A stretch of 64,000 nt of DNA, from NCBI GenBank assembly GCA_004431415.1, contig QPMI01000160.1:62001-126000 (forward strand). The letters run 5' to 3'. Under the pieces are notes generated by a model, which had not been told where the DNA came from, ran no database searches, and saw only the letters and a list, made by a program, of their open reading frames with translations. The translations under genes were made by a program, and so were the position numbers. Each line of letters starts with the position of its first letter. Position 1 is the stretch's first letter. Below, one piece after another: positions 39,701 to 51,700 of the stretch. The stretch is from Cyanophora paradoxa (Eukaryota; Glaucocystophyceae; Cyanophorales; Cyanophoraceae).

Positions 39701-42700
39701 AAAGGCGGCGTCCCCCAGAAACAGCTTCATCCTCAGCTTTCGCTGCGTTGCATCGTACGTTTCAATGAAGAGCGACTCGGCACCGGCTCCTGTCCATTGC
39801 TGCACAGGGCGGAGATTCGCATCGAGGCCTCGCAAGAAAGCGCTTACTATTGCATTAATATTCCTTAGATAGACGCACCTCGCAGTCTGTGCAGAACCCG
39901 ACAACCTACCGCAGCGCGTCATGATCAACGTTGGCGTCAGGGCAAGAGACGCGCGGCCGTGTCGGCTTCGGCGCACGATGTTGTGCGAAGGGCTTCCGCT
40001 GCCGAAGTCGAAGAGGATCGGCAGGCCGCTGTGGCTCGTCTGGGCGGCCTCCAGGCGGAGCCTGCGCGCGCACAGCAAATGTCGCGAATCCGATAACAGG
40101 CCCGAGGCGGCGCGCGTTTTCCGTCGAACCAGAACGCGAAGGTCAGAGGCGTCCCCAGCTCAAACGAGCCGATGGAACCGATCTTGAGAAGGCGCTCGGA
40201 CTGCTGGGCTATCCGGTTCGGAAGGGTGGCAGTTCCGAATACAAGCGCTGTCGGGACATTAACCGTTCGAGCTTGCACAAGTCTTCGAAGAGCGCTCAGG
40301 AGGACGGTCTCTTTGAGCTTTTGGAAAGGGCGACACCAGAGAGGGCGGCATCTAGAAATGAAATGAAAGGCACTGGCAGATTGGCGCACATGACGTCGGA
40401 ATTTTTAGCGATTGAGGGATGCACTCCCCTCCGCGCGAAAGCTGTTCGACGTCTCCGAAAAAGCTGTCGACCCGGATCCTCTGTTTTCCAGATAGGTCGC
40501 CCATCTGTTTCATTGTCATGATCAGCGCGCAAGCTTCATCAAGAGCACTGCATTCTGACCGTGCGGTTGCAACCGTCAAAGGCGGCGCGGACTTCGAGTG
40601 GCGTGCTGGCGACACCGTGCCTAAACACTTCCACCGCCTGCTCATTGGAAAGGGCGGCGCTGTACACCTGAAAGTCTGCGCAGGAATGCGCATATATATG
40701 ACATCGAAGCAGCTCGCGATCACAAGCGTCTTCGGAGCGGGAGCATCCGCACCGGCGAGGTAGACGTCGGACATGCCCTGCTCGCCCCGAACGCCCCTTG
40801 AAATGTAGTGCGCGTCTCGCACGATCCGAGCAAGGGGTGCGGCCCCGCCCGCTAGGCCCGTGCCCGTCTTCGAGTGCGGCCGAACGGCGCCATCTCTAGG
40901 GAGGAGAAAGACGTGAGTAAGAAAGTAGAGTTCGATATTGGAAGCCCGAGCGCACAGGTAGGTCAAGTTCTCAGTCGCAGAGAAGACAAGGGTAACGTGC
41001 GAGTACTGTTCGATCTGGAGTTTGCTTCAAGTAAGGTAATGCGAATTTTTACGAATTATTTGCTGATCATGACTGCTTATATAGTTATAAGAGAGCGCAA
41101 TCGACAGCGAGCTCGCAAGGTATATCCGCTCCTGAAACAAAATCATTCACCGGCAGGCTGTTGGCACCCCCAAAGGCTTCGAAGCTTGTGACCGCTGTCC
41201 CGCCATCATACGCTACAACAACGAGGCTCATCTTGCCCGCGGAGGCCTGCCGGTCCATTAGCCAACGAGTGCGCTTGCCGCTTTGATGCCAATCGAATGG
41301 CGAACCGAGCCCGTGATCTGCGAGTTCGTGGTCGGATCGGAAACAACCGCCCCCGGTGGAAGAAATCCGACGGCGATTTTGCTCTGGTCGGCCTCGCTCC
41401 CAAATTCGAAGATGCGCCTGTCCACCGAAAGAACGTCAGATCTCGATGCCTTTGCAGTGGACAAAGTAGAAGGAAAGACTGACGCCCAGACTGCTTGTTG
41501 TTTGCGCGGTTTGATCCAGAAGCTGACTGTAAACGAGACGGCGCGCCGAGCACAAACAGGGTGAGAAGACGAGATTCGAGAAGTTGAACGGATTCACAAA
41601 GAGTGAAGAGAAGAGCCTGTACATACCCGAAAAGGGGGTGCCCAGAATAAACGGGGTGATGGAGACGTAATCACTCCACCCGTTTCCCCAGAAAAACAAT
41701 GACGATTCTGCGGAAGGCATCACAGTGAGTCACGGGGCCTTTGGGGCGGCGGAACGTCGACGAATAAAAGCAGGGGGCACGGCGCACGCGGCACGGCGGG
41801 GGGGCAGGTTTGCGGCAGCGAGGTATCGCCGTACAGGGTCGCGTGGCGCCTGTACCCGCTCGCGTCCAGTGCCTACAAAATGAGAGGATAGTGTCCGGTG
41901 TTTAATTTCGAGGGATAAATGCTCAAAGCTTAAGCAGAACGCAGCCGCGGACCAATGGGGCACAGCCATCGAACAAGAGCCGCTGTTCGAGCGGCGCAGC
42001 AGGCAAGCCGCCCGCGTACACTTCGGACACTTGCGCCTCCGACAGCGCGGAAGAATAGATCCTCCAGTCTGTAGAGAGCTTAATGAGGAAAGGGGGGGGC
42101 AGGGAGGGGGGCAGGGGGAATGCGAAAGGCTAGGGGGAGAAGGGGCTACCCGAGAAACCAATCTCAGTGGAGCCCCGAGTTCCGAACCGTCCGTGGCCAA
42201 GCCAGTGCTTTGCGCGTTGCAGCTTGGGGAACGCGGAGGCGGCGAGGGAATCTGAAACGGGCGTCGTCTCCACTCCGTCCAAATATGCCACGACGAGGGT
42301 ATCCGTCAATGTAATCGCAACATGGTGCCAGGTGCCAAACGGAATTCCCTCGGCGCCTTTTGATTATTAACAAAGCAAGCATCGCGATTAATTAACGCCT
42401 ACGTGACGACGCCAATATAAATGCGGGAATACTAATTGACGGACCCTGGAAAAGCCTGCGCGAGACCTTGAGCGACCCGTCGACGTAAAGGTCGAGAAGG
42501 AGGCCTGCCTTGCCCGGGTCCGCCTGTGCGCGAACGTGAAAGAAGGGGGTTAACGTTGTTTGTGATCAAGCATGCGGATTGTGCATTCACAGTCATCGAC
42601 TCGGCGATCGCGAGCCCTAGCTTGGCGAGAGCCGGACGGGCGCACCGTGCAGCGCTCCGTAGCGGAATGTCCTGTGCCGTCCGGGCAGTGCATGATCAAG

Positions 42701-43675
42701 AAGGCGTCATCTGTTTTGGAAGGGTCAACAAAAAATGCTTCGGTCAGTCTTTTGGATTAATTCAAGCATCTGACCTGCTCCTGGTATCCCCGAGCTGAAC
42801 TCAACAATCCGTACAAAAGCGGATCCGGATTGCGGACTCTGAATTAACATCCTGATTGCAGGGCCCGTCGAAGTCAGACGCATGCTTCGACCCGTCGACG
42901 TCAAGCTCGAGTCGAGGCGTGCTCAAGTCTAGCAGGGGAAGGGAGCAAGGGATGGGGGTGGGGTGTGTGTGTGAGTTGGGGGGAAGTGAGTTGGGGAAGA
43001 GGGGTGGGGGTGGGGGTGGTGTGTGTGTGTAAGTTGGGGGGGAGGGGGGGGGGGGGGGGAAGGTGGGAGCGCGGGGAGCGGGGAGGAAGCGGGGGGAAAA
43101 GGGAAGACAAAGGCAACGGGCATGCATATGGGGAAGGGAGGGGGAGGGGGGGGGGAAGGGGGAAGGGGGAAGGGGGAAGGGGGGCAAGGGGAGGAAGATG
43201 GGCGTCCTTGCACCAGAAAGTGACCGTGAACGGCGTGCCGAGCTGGAAAGGGGTCAATTCTACTCGATCGTTCAAGCCTCCGGTAGGGCCGATCCATAAT
43301 CCCGTATCAGGCCGAGTGCCTGCCGCGTCTGCCGCGGCCGGCAGGTACTTCATTAAGTGCGATCGCGAAGCACACACAGATCTAAACTTAATGAGCTGCA
43401 TGCGCACCCGCAAACGTGCCGGGTCTTGCGAGGAAAGCGAGCATGAGGGCCAGCCCGATTGCAGCGATGCGATGTTGGCAAGGGGCGCGCGGCGGCGGTC
43501 GAGCGCGAGGCCGGCGCCTCGGCCTCGGCTGCAGCTGCTTCTTGTGCTTGATGACGACGCGCGGCTGGCCGTGGGATGAATCATAAGCGCTACAGCTGCA
43601 GCTAGATCTAGACCTACGTATACAGGGTTCCGGATCCCGCACACAGTGTTCCGAAAGAAGTCCAGCAGCCGCCAT
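27796..43675 (-). CDS. Giant LamG / Cys-rich membrane protein gene (multi-exon)
   Basis: Minus-strand coding exons separated by short introns run almost continuously from about 43,675 to the duplication at 27,795 and seem to continue beyond. The order along the protein is: hydrophobic segment RIAAIGLALMLAFLARPGTF (about 43,460, signal or anchor); an array of laminin-G/ConA-like modules; beta-rich exons; an array of GCC2/GCC3-type Cys repeats; TM VACVGFALIMAGVLICCYL (about 28,430); a coiled coil; and TM AFTIIGIGLAIIAAGYVILQ (about 27,890). I infer a giant cell-surface adhesin or receptor. Whether it is one gene or several cannot be settled without transcripts. Exact exon borders are not given because many are uncertain. 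Confidence 0.5.
27826..28650 (-). other. TM and coiled-coil exons of the giant gene
   Basis: Exons in order: SENSEMRFISENVTYDTNTA (end of the preceding domain, about 28,660); a stretch into FALLVACVGFALIMAGVLIC (TM, about 28,430); RSERKLNLTGEELKEYRIAR (about 28,270-28,215); LYKKLIDITLKKLEAKMVNA with LNEEEEKQTTIFG (coiled coil, 28,134-27,946); then, after a 48-bp intron (GTGTGTTTTGG...ATCAG), VAFTIIGIGLAIIAAGYVIL (second TM). The join across that intron is in phase. Confidence 0.6.
28900..32560 (-). other. Cys-rich GCC2/GCC3-type repeat array
   Basis: Many C-x2-C repeats of about 45-55 residues, for example SCIPCPFGTYRSETMFQC, QCEPCPEGYEAAVDSQSC, SPCPRGTARPANASACLTC and QCTACEAGTYSGNGSSSC. 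The pattern C-P-x-G-(T/Y)...C-x-x-C-P is the ephrin-receptor-like GCC2/GCC3 family, common in large extracellular proteins of algae and animals. The longest uninterrupted exon is about 30,847-30,050. Introns interrupt the remainder. Confidence 0.75.
33050..36810 (-). other. Beta-rich exons of unknown fold in the giant gene
   Basis: Minus-strand exons with coding-like composition: YSFWVTGDRVTRVRKMTAYQ (about 33,600), DSPVGVRSFDVSFPAPATY (about 33,840), NCLDFYDAEPSDRTFEGNET (about 34,750), DCFGFGCYTYASQRWAAYAY (about 35,470) and MSYAGPYNVSCSVAARSSGD (about 36,350). I recognise no named domain. Between them are short introns. Confidence 0.45.
36870..43300 (-). other. Laminin-G/ConA-like module array
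   Basis: Repeated modules start with a segment of the type VELTPFQLGTPFTVTFWCK (43,250), ITPFILGTPF (41,690), GSFELGTPLTFAFWFDGK (40,160) or PAFELGTPFTVELW (38,980), and contain the LamG strand pattern GLWHHICIVFDDTEVRMYRN (38,410) or SWHHVALVLTADQLCAYRDG (39,680) followed by ...HYIGHGW. At least six modules are present, each split by introns. Such lectin-like folds bind glycans or proteins. Purine-rich G-tracts at 42,940-43,190 are intronic. Confidence 0.7.
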
Positions 43676-44640
43676 GACATTCGAATTCAGCGAGGATCGT
43701 TTGCAGCTGCAGCAGCCATATACGCATGCAGAGATCTGATCGGCCGGCCGGGGGCTGTTGTCGCGAACGGACCGCGCGGACTGCGCTTCGAATTCTACCG
43801 CCCGCAGCTGCGCGGATATCGATGCGTGCACGTGACTGCGTTTCCGAGCGGACCGATCATGACCGCGGCCATATGCGTGGTCATGGGCCGCGGCCGGGTC
43901 CACGTGGATATGCGTGGACGCATGTCTGCGCAGTTGGCCGGGCTGCTGCATGCGCTCCGGATTCGAATTCGCGGCGCTGATTATGATGCTCTAGATCTCA
44001 AGCTCGCTTCCAGAGTTCTCCGGGGCTCTATAGCTAGTGATCAAGTCGTCGCCGAACATCAACATCAGCTGCGCATGCCATGATGCCTGCAGCTGGCGGC
44101 CCTCGTACGCGTAGAATCAGGGTGATAGACACTGATAGTCCGCGGCCGCGGCCGACGCTCAAAGCTTACGTATACGGTCAGCCCGGGTCAGGGACTCATG
44201 ATCAGGCTGCGTACCTCGGCTGCTGCACGATATCGATACTATTATACGCACTAGCTACTGCGGCATGGCGTCGCATGCCCTGACCGTGCCTGACGCACCC
44301 GGTGACCGAGCCGCATGCGCGGCCGTGGGCCGAGGAATCCGAGTCACTGCAGGCTGCAGCTGGGGATCGCCTCACTGGATACTATGATATGCCGCAGCAG
44401 TGCCAGCTGCAGGCATGCGCATGCGCAGCTGAGCTAGCAGCAGCAGTGCAGCACTGCGGCAGGCTGTGCAGGGCCACTGCAGGCTAGCTCACAGTGCACT
44501 GCAGCTGCTCCGTCAATGGACCGTCGAGGTCCGTACCCCCCCTGGGCCCCCCAGTGACCGTCACGGCGTCGGACAGTCGACGTCGGATCCGGACGTCGCG
44601 ATCGACGTCGATTTTGAGATCGATCGATACCGTGTAACAC
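43570..44640. repeat. Palindrome-dense intergenic tract
   Basis: No convincing gene. The sequence is packed with overlapping 6-10-bp palindromes such as AGCGCT, CAGCTG, CTGCAG, CTAGATCTAG, TACGTA, GTATAC, TCCGGA, GGATCC, GAATTC, GCATGC and GCGGCCGC. The density looks like a polylinker, but it runs for about 1 kb with no cloning-vector sequence that I recognise. The 5' end of the giant minus-strand gene probably overlaps its left edge. Confidence 0.6.
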
Positions 44641-44915
44641 TTAATTAATTAATGCGCCAGAAATTAATGCGTTTTTGGACCCGACCCCGGCCCTATTATA
44701 TGGCTATTAATGCGGCACCGAATTAATGCGTTTTAAAGCTTTTTGGCTGCAGTAGAGGGGTACATACAGCAGTTTCTTAGCGTTTCGATATTAATGCGAT
44801 CCCAAATTAATGCGTTTTGCCAGCGCAGCTAGCTTAGCCTAGCTAGCGAAAAACGCATTAATTAGGGGGCGCATATGCATGCATTATAATAAAGTGCGAA
44901 TGCGCGCATTACTGA
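44640..44915. repeat. Interspersed AATTAATGCG motif cluster
   Basis: The motif (A)ATTAATGCG(TTTT) occurs about seven times, on both strands (inverted copy GAAAAACGCATTAATTAG at about 44,847). There is no coding potential. It could be a protein-binding cluster in the intergenic region or a degraded repeat. Confidence 0.6.
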
Positions 44916-44927
44916 AGTTTTTTTTTT

Positions 44928-45182
44928 TTTTGGTGAATTACCGGCCACAGTCTCTAGACACCAGCACTGCGGGGGCTGCCCAGGGGGCATAAAGACAAAA
45001 AAGCAAAATAACTAAGACAAGAGCACGAAGAAAGATAAGACAAAGAGCCAAAATCGACAATAAAAAAGGAAAGACACAGAGCTCGAGACAGATCGATAGC
45101 GAGAAGAGACGAAAGTGAAGTGTGGGCAGCCCCCGCAGTGCTGGTGTCTAGAGACTGTGGCCGGTAATTCACCAAAAAAAAA
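44928..45182. mobile_element. 255-bp MITE with about 55-bp terminal inverted repeats
   Basis: The left end (T-run, then GGTGAATTACCGGCCACAGT and on to GGGGGCTGCCC, 44928-44982) is repeated in exact inverse at 45123-45182. The 140-bp interior is A/G-rich and non-coding. GAAG flanks both ends (44924-44927 and 45183-45186), a candidate 4-bp target duplication. It is a non-autonomous DNA transposon by structure; the superfamily is unknown. Confidence 0.85.
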
Positions 45183-45186
45183 GAAG

Positions 45187-45785
45187 TGTTATAATTACAC
45201 GCGTACTCTAATATTATATACGGTACCGGCATTGATTTCATACTATGATAATTATAGGGCAGGCTGTAGCCCCATAGCCCTCCTTTCCTGTAGCCCCATA
45301 ATCCCCCTTGCAAAACATTTTTCTGTAGCCCCATTGCAGCTCATTCAAATGCAGCCTGATTGGCCAGCATCTCTGCTGGAGATTCAGTATACGTACTAGT
45401 GGAGATTCACTGGAGAATGAACACGCACGTGCGTCACTTGGGGCGCACGGGCTCGAATCCGACAGATTCCGACTCAAGTTCGGCGTGCGCATCGCGCGCT
45501 CGCTCGCCTCGCCGCCGGCGCCCGCCTCCGACGCGCGCGACGCCGCCGCGCGCCGGCGCTGGCGCCCGCCTCCTCACGATCGCGAGTGCGCATGCCAAGC
45601 TTAAGTTAAGGGCCCCTGATTCCGATTGCAAGCGCTAGCGCGGAGATCAACCAAACCTACCATTTAGACAGAGCACAGCACTCGACGGTCCTCAGTGTTA
45701 TCTAGTCGGAGAGATAAATTGGGCGATGTGAAACTCCTAGTAGTTGTTGTTGTGTGCTAATGCAAATCTCAACGGCTAGCGGAGA
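45187..45785. other. Intergenic spacer
   Basis: Contains three copies of a CTGTAGCCCCAT-type motif (45,265-45,335) and a GC-rich stretch with CGCGC runs. No supported gene. Confidence 0.5.
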
Positions 45786-48700
45786 TCAAATCGAGCCGCC
45801 GAGGCCGGGGTGGGTACCGGAGTCCCCAAGGGCCGCCCGGGCGGCCTCCAGGGCCTCCTCGTGCGCGGCCAGCGCCTCCTCCGGCTGCGCAAATGTTCCC
45901 GTCAGGGGTACGCGCCTCTCGCTTCCGGGTCTTATGGTCGGGGGTACGCTCGCGATCACCTCTCCCAGGGCGGAGAGGGCGCTCGCGAGCGCCTCGAGGC
46001 TCTCGCGCCGCTCGGGGTACGCGCCTGCAGCTCCCAGGAGGCCGCGGGCGCCCTCCGCGGCGGCGCGGAAGCGGGCGACGGCCTCCTCCGTGCGGCCGGC
46101 GGCGCGGAGGGCGCGGCCCTGGGCGAAGAGGGCGGCGCAGTGCGGGCGGGAGGCGGGCCCTGGGCAGCGGCCGCAGAGCTCCGCTGCCTCTCCCGCCGCC
46201 TCCAGCGCGCCCGGCACGTCCCCCGCCTCCAGAAGGATCTGAGCGAAAGGAAGTGAGCGAAAGGGAGGCGAACATGGGGCAGGAGCTTCAGACTGGGACC
46301 GCGGGCTTGATTAAGTTGTTTACTAGAGGTCGGGGGCTTATACATATCATTAGGAGTAGTGGCGGCAAGGGAGCACGCCTCGGCGAGGGCGCGGAGGGCG
46401 CGGGAGACGCGCGGGTGCTCCCCCTCGAAGCGGCCCCGCGCGATCCCGAGCGCCCGCCGCTGCAGCCCCGCCGCCCTGCGCCCCAGGTGAGCCGGCTCAG
46501 AATCAGGTGAGCGGCGGGAGGACGGGGCGGCGGGCCTTTGGGGGTCGCCGCCGGCGCGGGCCCAGTGCGCCGCGAGCGCCTCCAGCGCCTCCCCCGCCTC
46601 CGCGCTCTCCGGCCCCGCCGCCCGCTCCCGCTGAGGCAGGGGTGGGGAGGAGGAGTGGCAGGGGGTACGGGCGCGCGCACCCGCTCGAGGGTCTCCTCGA
46701 GTAGGGCGAGGGCGCGGGGGCCTGCCCCGCCCCCGCGCAGGCGCGCGCCGCCTCGCAGCGGAGCTCCGCCGCCGGCTCCGCGTCCGCTCCAAAGGCCGCC
46801 TCCGCCACCGCCAGCGCCTCCGAGAAGAGCCGCGCCGCCTCCCCGCCCTCCCCGCGCGCCCCCCGAACCTAAAAATAGAGCTCGGACGGGGAGGGGAGAG
46901 AGTGAAAGGGGGGTACGGGGCCGCCCGCCCGCGCCCGCATTGGCTCGCCTCGCCGAGGGCGCGGAGGAGGGCGGCGCGGTCCGCGGGGTCCTCCTCCTCC
47001 CCCCCCCCCCCCCTCCCCGTCCCCGTCCCCGCCCCGGCCGCCTGCGGAGGAGGCTATGGAGCGCGCGGCCCGCTCGAGGCTGCCCTCTGCCTCCTCGAGC
47101 CGGTTCGCCCGCGCCTGCGAGCGCGCCGCCGAGACCAGCGCCCGCGCCACCTGCAAACAAATTGAAGGCGTTAGAAGGTGGCCAGTAGAAGCTGTAAGAG
47201 AAAAAGTAAAGGGCTTGAGCGTTGCGCGCCTCGGGGTGGTCGGGCCCGACGCCGGCCTCGAGGCCGGCCACGAGGCGCCCGTGGGCGGCCCCCGCGCCGG
47301 CGAGGTCCCCCGCCCCCTCCCGCACCCGCGCCAGCAGCCGCAGCGCCGCCGCCGTCCCGGGGTGCGCCGACCTAAAAATAGAATCAAAAGCTTAAGGGAG
47401 GAAGAAGGCGGGAACTCGAAAGGGCACCCGTGGCAGCGCTCGGCGGCGGCGGCGCCGCGCTCGGCGTGCTCGACGGCCGCCGCGAACTCGGCGCGCTCGG
47501 CGTGGAGCTCGGCCAGCTGCAGCAGCGCCCGCGCCAGCTGGCCCTCCTCCCGCCCCCCGCGCCCGGCGCCTCCAGAAGCCGCACCGCCTCCCGCGCGTGG
47601 CCGCGGGCCTCCCCCGCCCGCCCCACCCCGCGCAGCGCCCGCGCCAGCAGCCCGTGCGCCGCCGCCGCCTCCGCCGCCGCGCCGTGCCGCGCCGCCGCCT
47701 CCGCCGCCGCCAGCAGCGCCTCGCGTATGGACAGGGCGCGCCGGGCGGGCGCCAGCGCCGCCTCGGCCTCCCCCGCGGCGATGCGGGCCTCGGAGAGGCC
47801 GGCGAGGGCGCGGGCGAGGGCCGCGCTCCCGTCCCCGCGCGCCCGCTCCTGCAGCTCGGCGCTCCGCTCCGCCAGGCGCGCCGCGGCGCGCGCCTCGCGC
47901 AGCTCCAAAAGGACGGCGCCCGCCGCGTCGCAGTCGTCCGCCCGCGCCGCGCACTCGGCCCGCGACAGCCCCTCCGTCTCCCCGCCGGCGCCGGCGCCCG
48001 TACCCCCCTCCACGAAAGCCGCGAGGTACGCCGCGGCGGCCTCCCCCGGGGCCCGCCCCGTCCACCGCCACATCTCCGCCACCTGGGGGGGCCGGTTCAG
48101 GAAGGGGGGGGGGGAAGAAAGGGGGGTACAGGCGGGCCTCGCAGGGGCTCCACTCGGCGACGAGGGCGGCGAGGGCGCCGCGGGCCGTCTCCGCCAGTAC
48201 CCCCGCCAGGGCCTCCCTCTCCCCCGCCTCCCGGTACTGAAAATGCGAGAGACGGTCAGGGCGGGGGGAAAGAAGAAGCGAAGAGCAGAGGGGGGGTACG
48301 TGGAATGGGAGCTCGTGGGCGCGGCGGCGGGAGCCGCGCGGCTCTGCGGCGAAGTGGGCCGCGAGGCGCCGGTGGGCGGCCGCCGCGGCCGGCGAGCCGG
48401 CCCCCAGCCCGTACGCCGCCACCACTGCCTGAGGAGGCGCCCTATGTAAATGGAAAGGAATAAAAAGCTAGAAAGGGCGGTCTGGCGGGCCTCGTGGAGG
48501 GCGCGGTGGGCGAAGACGAGGAGCGGGTCCCGCGGCAGAAGGGCGCACGAGAGCGCCGCGAACCACTCCGCCCACGCCAGCGGCGCCGCCGCCGATTCCG
48601 ATTCCGAGGCCGATCCCGAGGCCGGGGCCCCCGCCAGGTCCTTGGGGGAGGCTTCATCGTCTACCCCCGGGGCCGGGGCCGGGGCCGGGGCGGGGGCCGG

Positions 48701-51700
48701 GGCGGGGTCGGGGCAGCAGAGGGCGTGGAGCTCTGCTTCGGAGAGGCCGGCGCTGGCGAGGGCGAGGGCCTCCAGGGCCGCCCGCACCAGGCCCGGCCCG
48801 TACCGCCCGCCCCACCTGCCCAAGAAGAATAGGAAGAGGAGGGTCAGAGGGGTACGCGGGGGAAGACAGGAGGAGGGGCACCGGTCGATGACGAGGCGGT
48901 AGAGGGCCGCGACGTCGGGGCACTGCGGGCGCCGCAGTCTCACGAGTCGAAGCGTAGTCTTAAGAGCCGGGGTCTCTTAAGAGTCGTAGTCTTAAGAGTT
49001 GGAGCTTAGTCTTAGTCTTAATTAATTAAGTCTTAAGAGCCGGGGTCTCAAAGCGCGAGCTGGAGCGCGCACGGCGAGGCAGGCGGCGAGGCGGGGCCGC
49101 AGCGTCTCGAAGACGGCGTCCTCCTTCAGCTCCTCCAGCATCACTGCACAGGATCCGGAGGCGTGGGCGCAGGAGGCGCGGGCGCTCTTAGCATCGCCTT
49201 CTTGTCGAGGTTTCGGGGGCTTCTTAGCATCTTCTTATCATTTCGTTCTTAGCATCGTTCTTACCATCGTCTTAGCATTTCGTTCTTAGCGTCGTTCTTA
49301 GCATGTTCTGGGCGTTTCGGGGGGGCTTACGGGTCAGGAACAGGGGGTTGGAGCACTGGGGCGCCTCCCGCACGGCCCGCAGCAGGTCCTCGGGGAGGGT
49401 CTGGGAGGGGGTGGGAAGAAGTCAGCGGGGGGTACAGGGAGCAAAAGAAGAAGAAGAGGAAGAGGAAGAGGGACGGCGCCTTGCCGGCGGAGCGGAGGTC
49501 GGCGCGGGCGACGGCGACGACGTCGTCGGGGGGAAGGGGCTCCACGGCGAGGCCGGCGTGCGGGCGGCGCCGCGCCGCCTCCAGCGCCCGCCCCGGCGAC
49601 GCGGCGACCACGATGCGGAGGCGCGGCAGGGCCCGCGCCGGCAGCCAGCGGAGGGGGCGGCCCCCGGACGCCCCTCCCTCGTCGACCTGCGGGGGTACAG
49701 TGAATCCAGGGACGGGGCGCGCGGCAAAGGGTACCCCGGGCCGGACCTGGTCGAGGCCGTCGAGGAGGAGGAGGGCGGGGCGGGGCAGGGCGGCCCCGTT
49801 GAGCTCGAGCCACTCGGCGAAGGCGGCGCAGGCGGCGGGGGTCGTCGCCCCCTCCGCCGCCGCCCGTGCCGCCCCCTCCGGCTCGCTGGCGCCGGGGTAC
49901 GCCTCCCTCAGCTCCTCGGCGAGGCGCCGGAGGAGGGGGCCCAGCGCCGGGCCCCGCTGGGAGCTTTCGGCGCAGTGGAGGACGACGAGGGCCCCCGGGT
50001 GCCGCCCCGCCCACTCCGCGCTCCAGTTCGCCAGCAGCGCTGCGCGTTCGCGAGCCAAAGAGATACGAGATGAGAGGGGCGGACGAGCAAGCGTAAGAGC
50101 TTAGAAAGCTGAGCTTATGTTGGCTTAGCAGCTGGAGCTGGGGAGGAGGGGCCGGGGCGGGAGCGGGGCGGGGCGGGGCGGAGAGCAGGGGGGAACACGC
50201 AATCTAAAGAGAAAGCGGGGCGGGGCGGGGCGGGGCGGGGCGGACCGCTCTTGCCGGAGCCGACGGGCCCGTGGACGACGAGTAGTTCGGGGCCCTCCGA
50301 GGCGGCGTACCCGTCCAGCGCGGCGAAGGCGGCGGGGCGCCGCCGGTAGAGCCGCCGCCGCGCCTCCGCAAAGGCCGAGGAGGCCGCCCTGAGATCAAAT
50401 CTTAGACGAGATCCAAGACAAGATTTCGATTTTAAAAATTGTAATAGCTTAATGTAGCGAAATCTTAGACGAGATTACAGCTAAAAGAGCTAAAGGGTCT
50501 GAATAATTCCATAGATAAGAGCTTAAGAGCTGAAGGCGACGGCTCAGAGAGGCGGCGGGGGCGTGCGGACCGCTCGGCGTGGAGCCAGGACTCGGGGGGC
50601 CGGGGCGGGCGGTCGGCCCGGATCAGATTCGCGAGGTCCTCGTGGAGGGCCCTCGCGAGGCCCTCGGCGCTGGCGTAGGCCCCCCGGACGGAGGCGGGGT
50701 ACCCCCTCCCCAGCTCCGCCTTCAACTCGGCCAGGCGGGCGCGCTCGTAGGCCGTCTCGGGGTCGGGCCCGGCGCGCTCCTGCGCCTCGGCGGCCTCGAG
50801 AAGGGCGTCGTCGGCCATGTAGAAGAGGCAGCGGCGGGCGGGGCCGTCGGAGTCGGAGTCGGGGTCGGGCCCCGGGCGGGAGAGCGCCGCGGCGATCTCG
50901 AGGTGCGTGGCGGAGAGGTGCCGCCAGGCCGCCGCCTGGGGGAACTCCCTTTCGGCCCGGTCCAGGGACCTGCGCGAGGGACGGGAGGGAGGGTCAGGCG
51001 GGCTCGGGCCGGCGGGTCGGGTGATTCAGGCCAGGTGAGTCAGGCGAGCACCGCTGGAGGAGCGCGTCGGTGGGGGCCCCCGGGCCGCTGGCACCACCCG
51101 TACCTCGCCTTCGCGGGGGAGGGGGTACGCCATCAGCGGTCCGGACGGGGTACGACGAGAAGAAAGGGGGGTACAGGCTTGAGCACCTTGAGGAAGGCGA
51201 CGAAGTAGTGGGAGCGGTACACCTCGCGGAGGCAGAGGGCGAGCACCATACCCCTCCGCGCCTGCTCCTCCGTGATGCCCCTGGGGCGGGCGCGCGGGGG
51301 GGGGGGGGGGGGGGGGGGGGGGGGCGGTTCGGGGTATACAATAGGGCGGGAAAGAGGAGGGGGGTACCAACCAGCGGAGGTCGACGAAGACGAGGTGGAG
51401 GCCGCGGAGGGCGAGCTCCCGGCGCAGCCGCGGGGCGGCCCCCCGGAAGACCTGTGGCGGGGGACCTTGAGCCGAAGCCGGGGCCCGGGCTCTTGGCGGG
51501 GGCCTTGGGCCGGAGCCCGGGCCCAGGCTCCGCCAGCGCGCTAGGCTAAGCTAAGCTAAGCTTAGGCGAAGCTTTTTAAGATCCTTTAGTTTACGATAAG
51601 CACAGATAGAGTGCGTAGCCCGAGATCCTTAAGCTTTAAAATGAGAAGATCAGTTAGCTGAGGAGGGCGCACGGCCTGGCGCTCGGGCCCCATGTCCCGG

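Noticed and set aside
43570-44640. Cloning-vector polylinker contamination
   Set aside because: The tract is about 1 kb long, irregular, recurs at 56-58 kb and carries no recognisable vector backbone; kept instead as an unexplained finding.
45440-45480. tRNA gene suggested by a GGCTCGAATCC box
   Set aside because: No matching A box or acceptor stem could be found at tRNA spacing.
45780-50100. Numerous long overlapping frames on both strands in the GC-rich region
   Set aside because: High GC removes stop codons in every frame; only the minus-strand frames with TPR/NACHT motifs and intron borders are supported.
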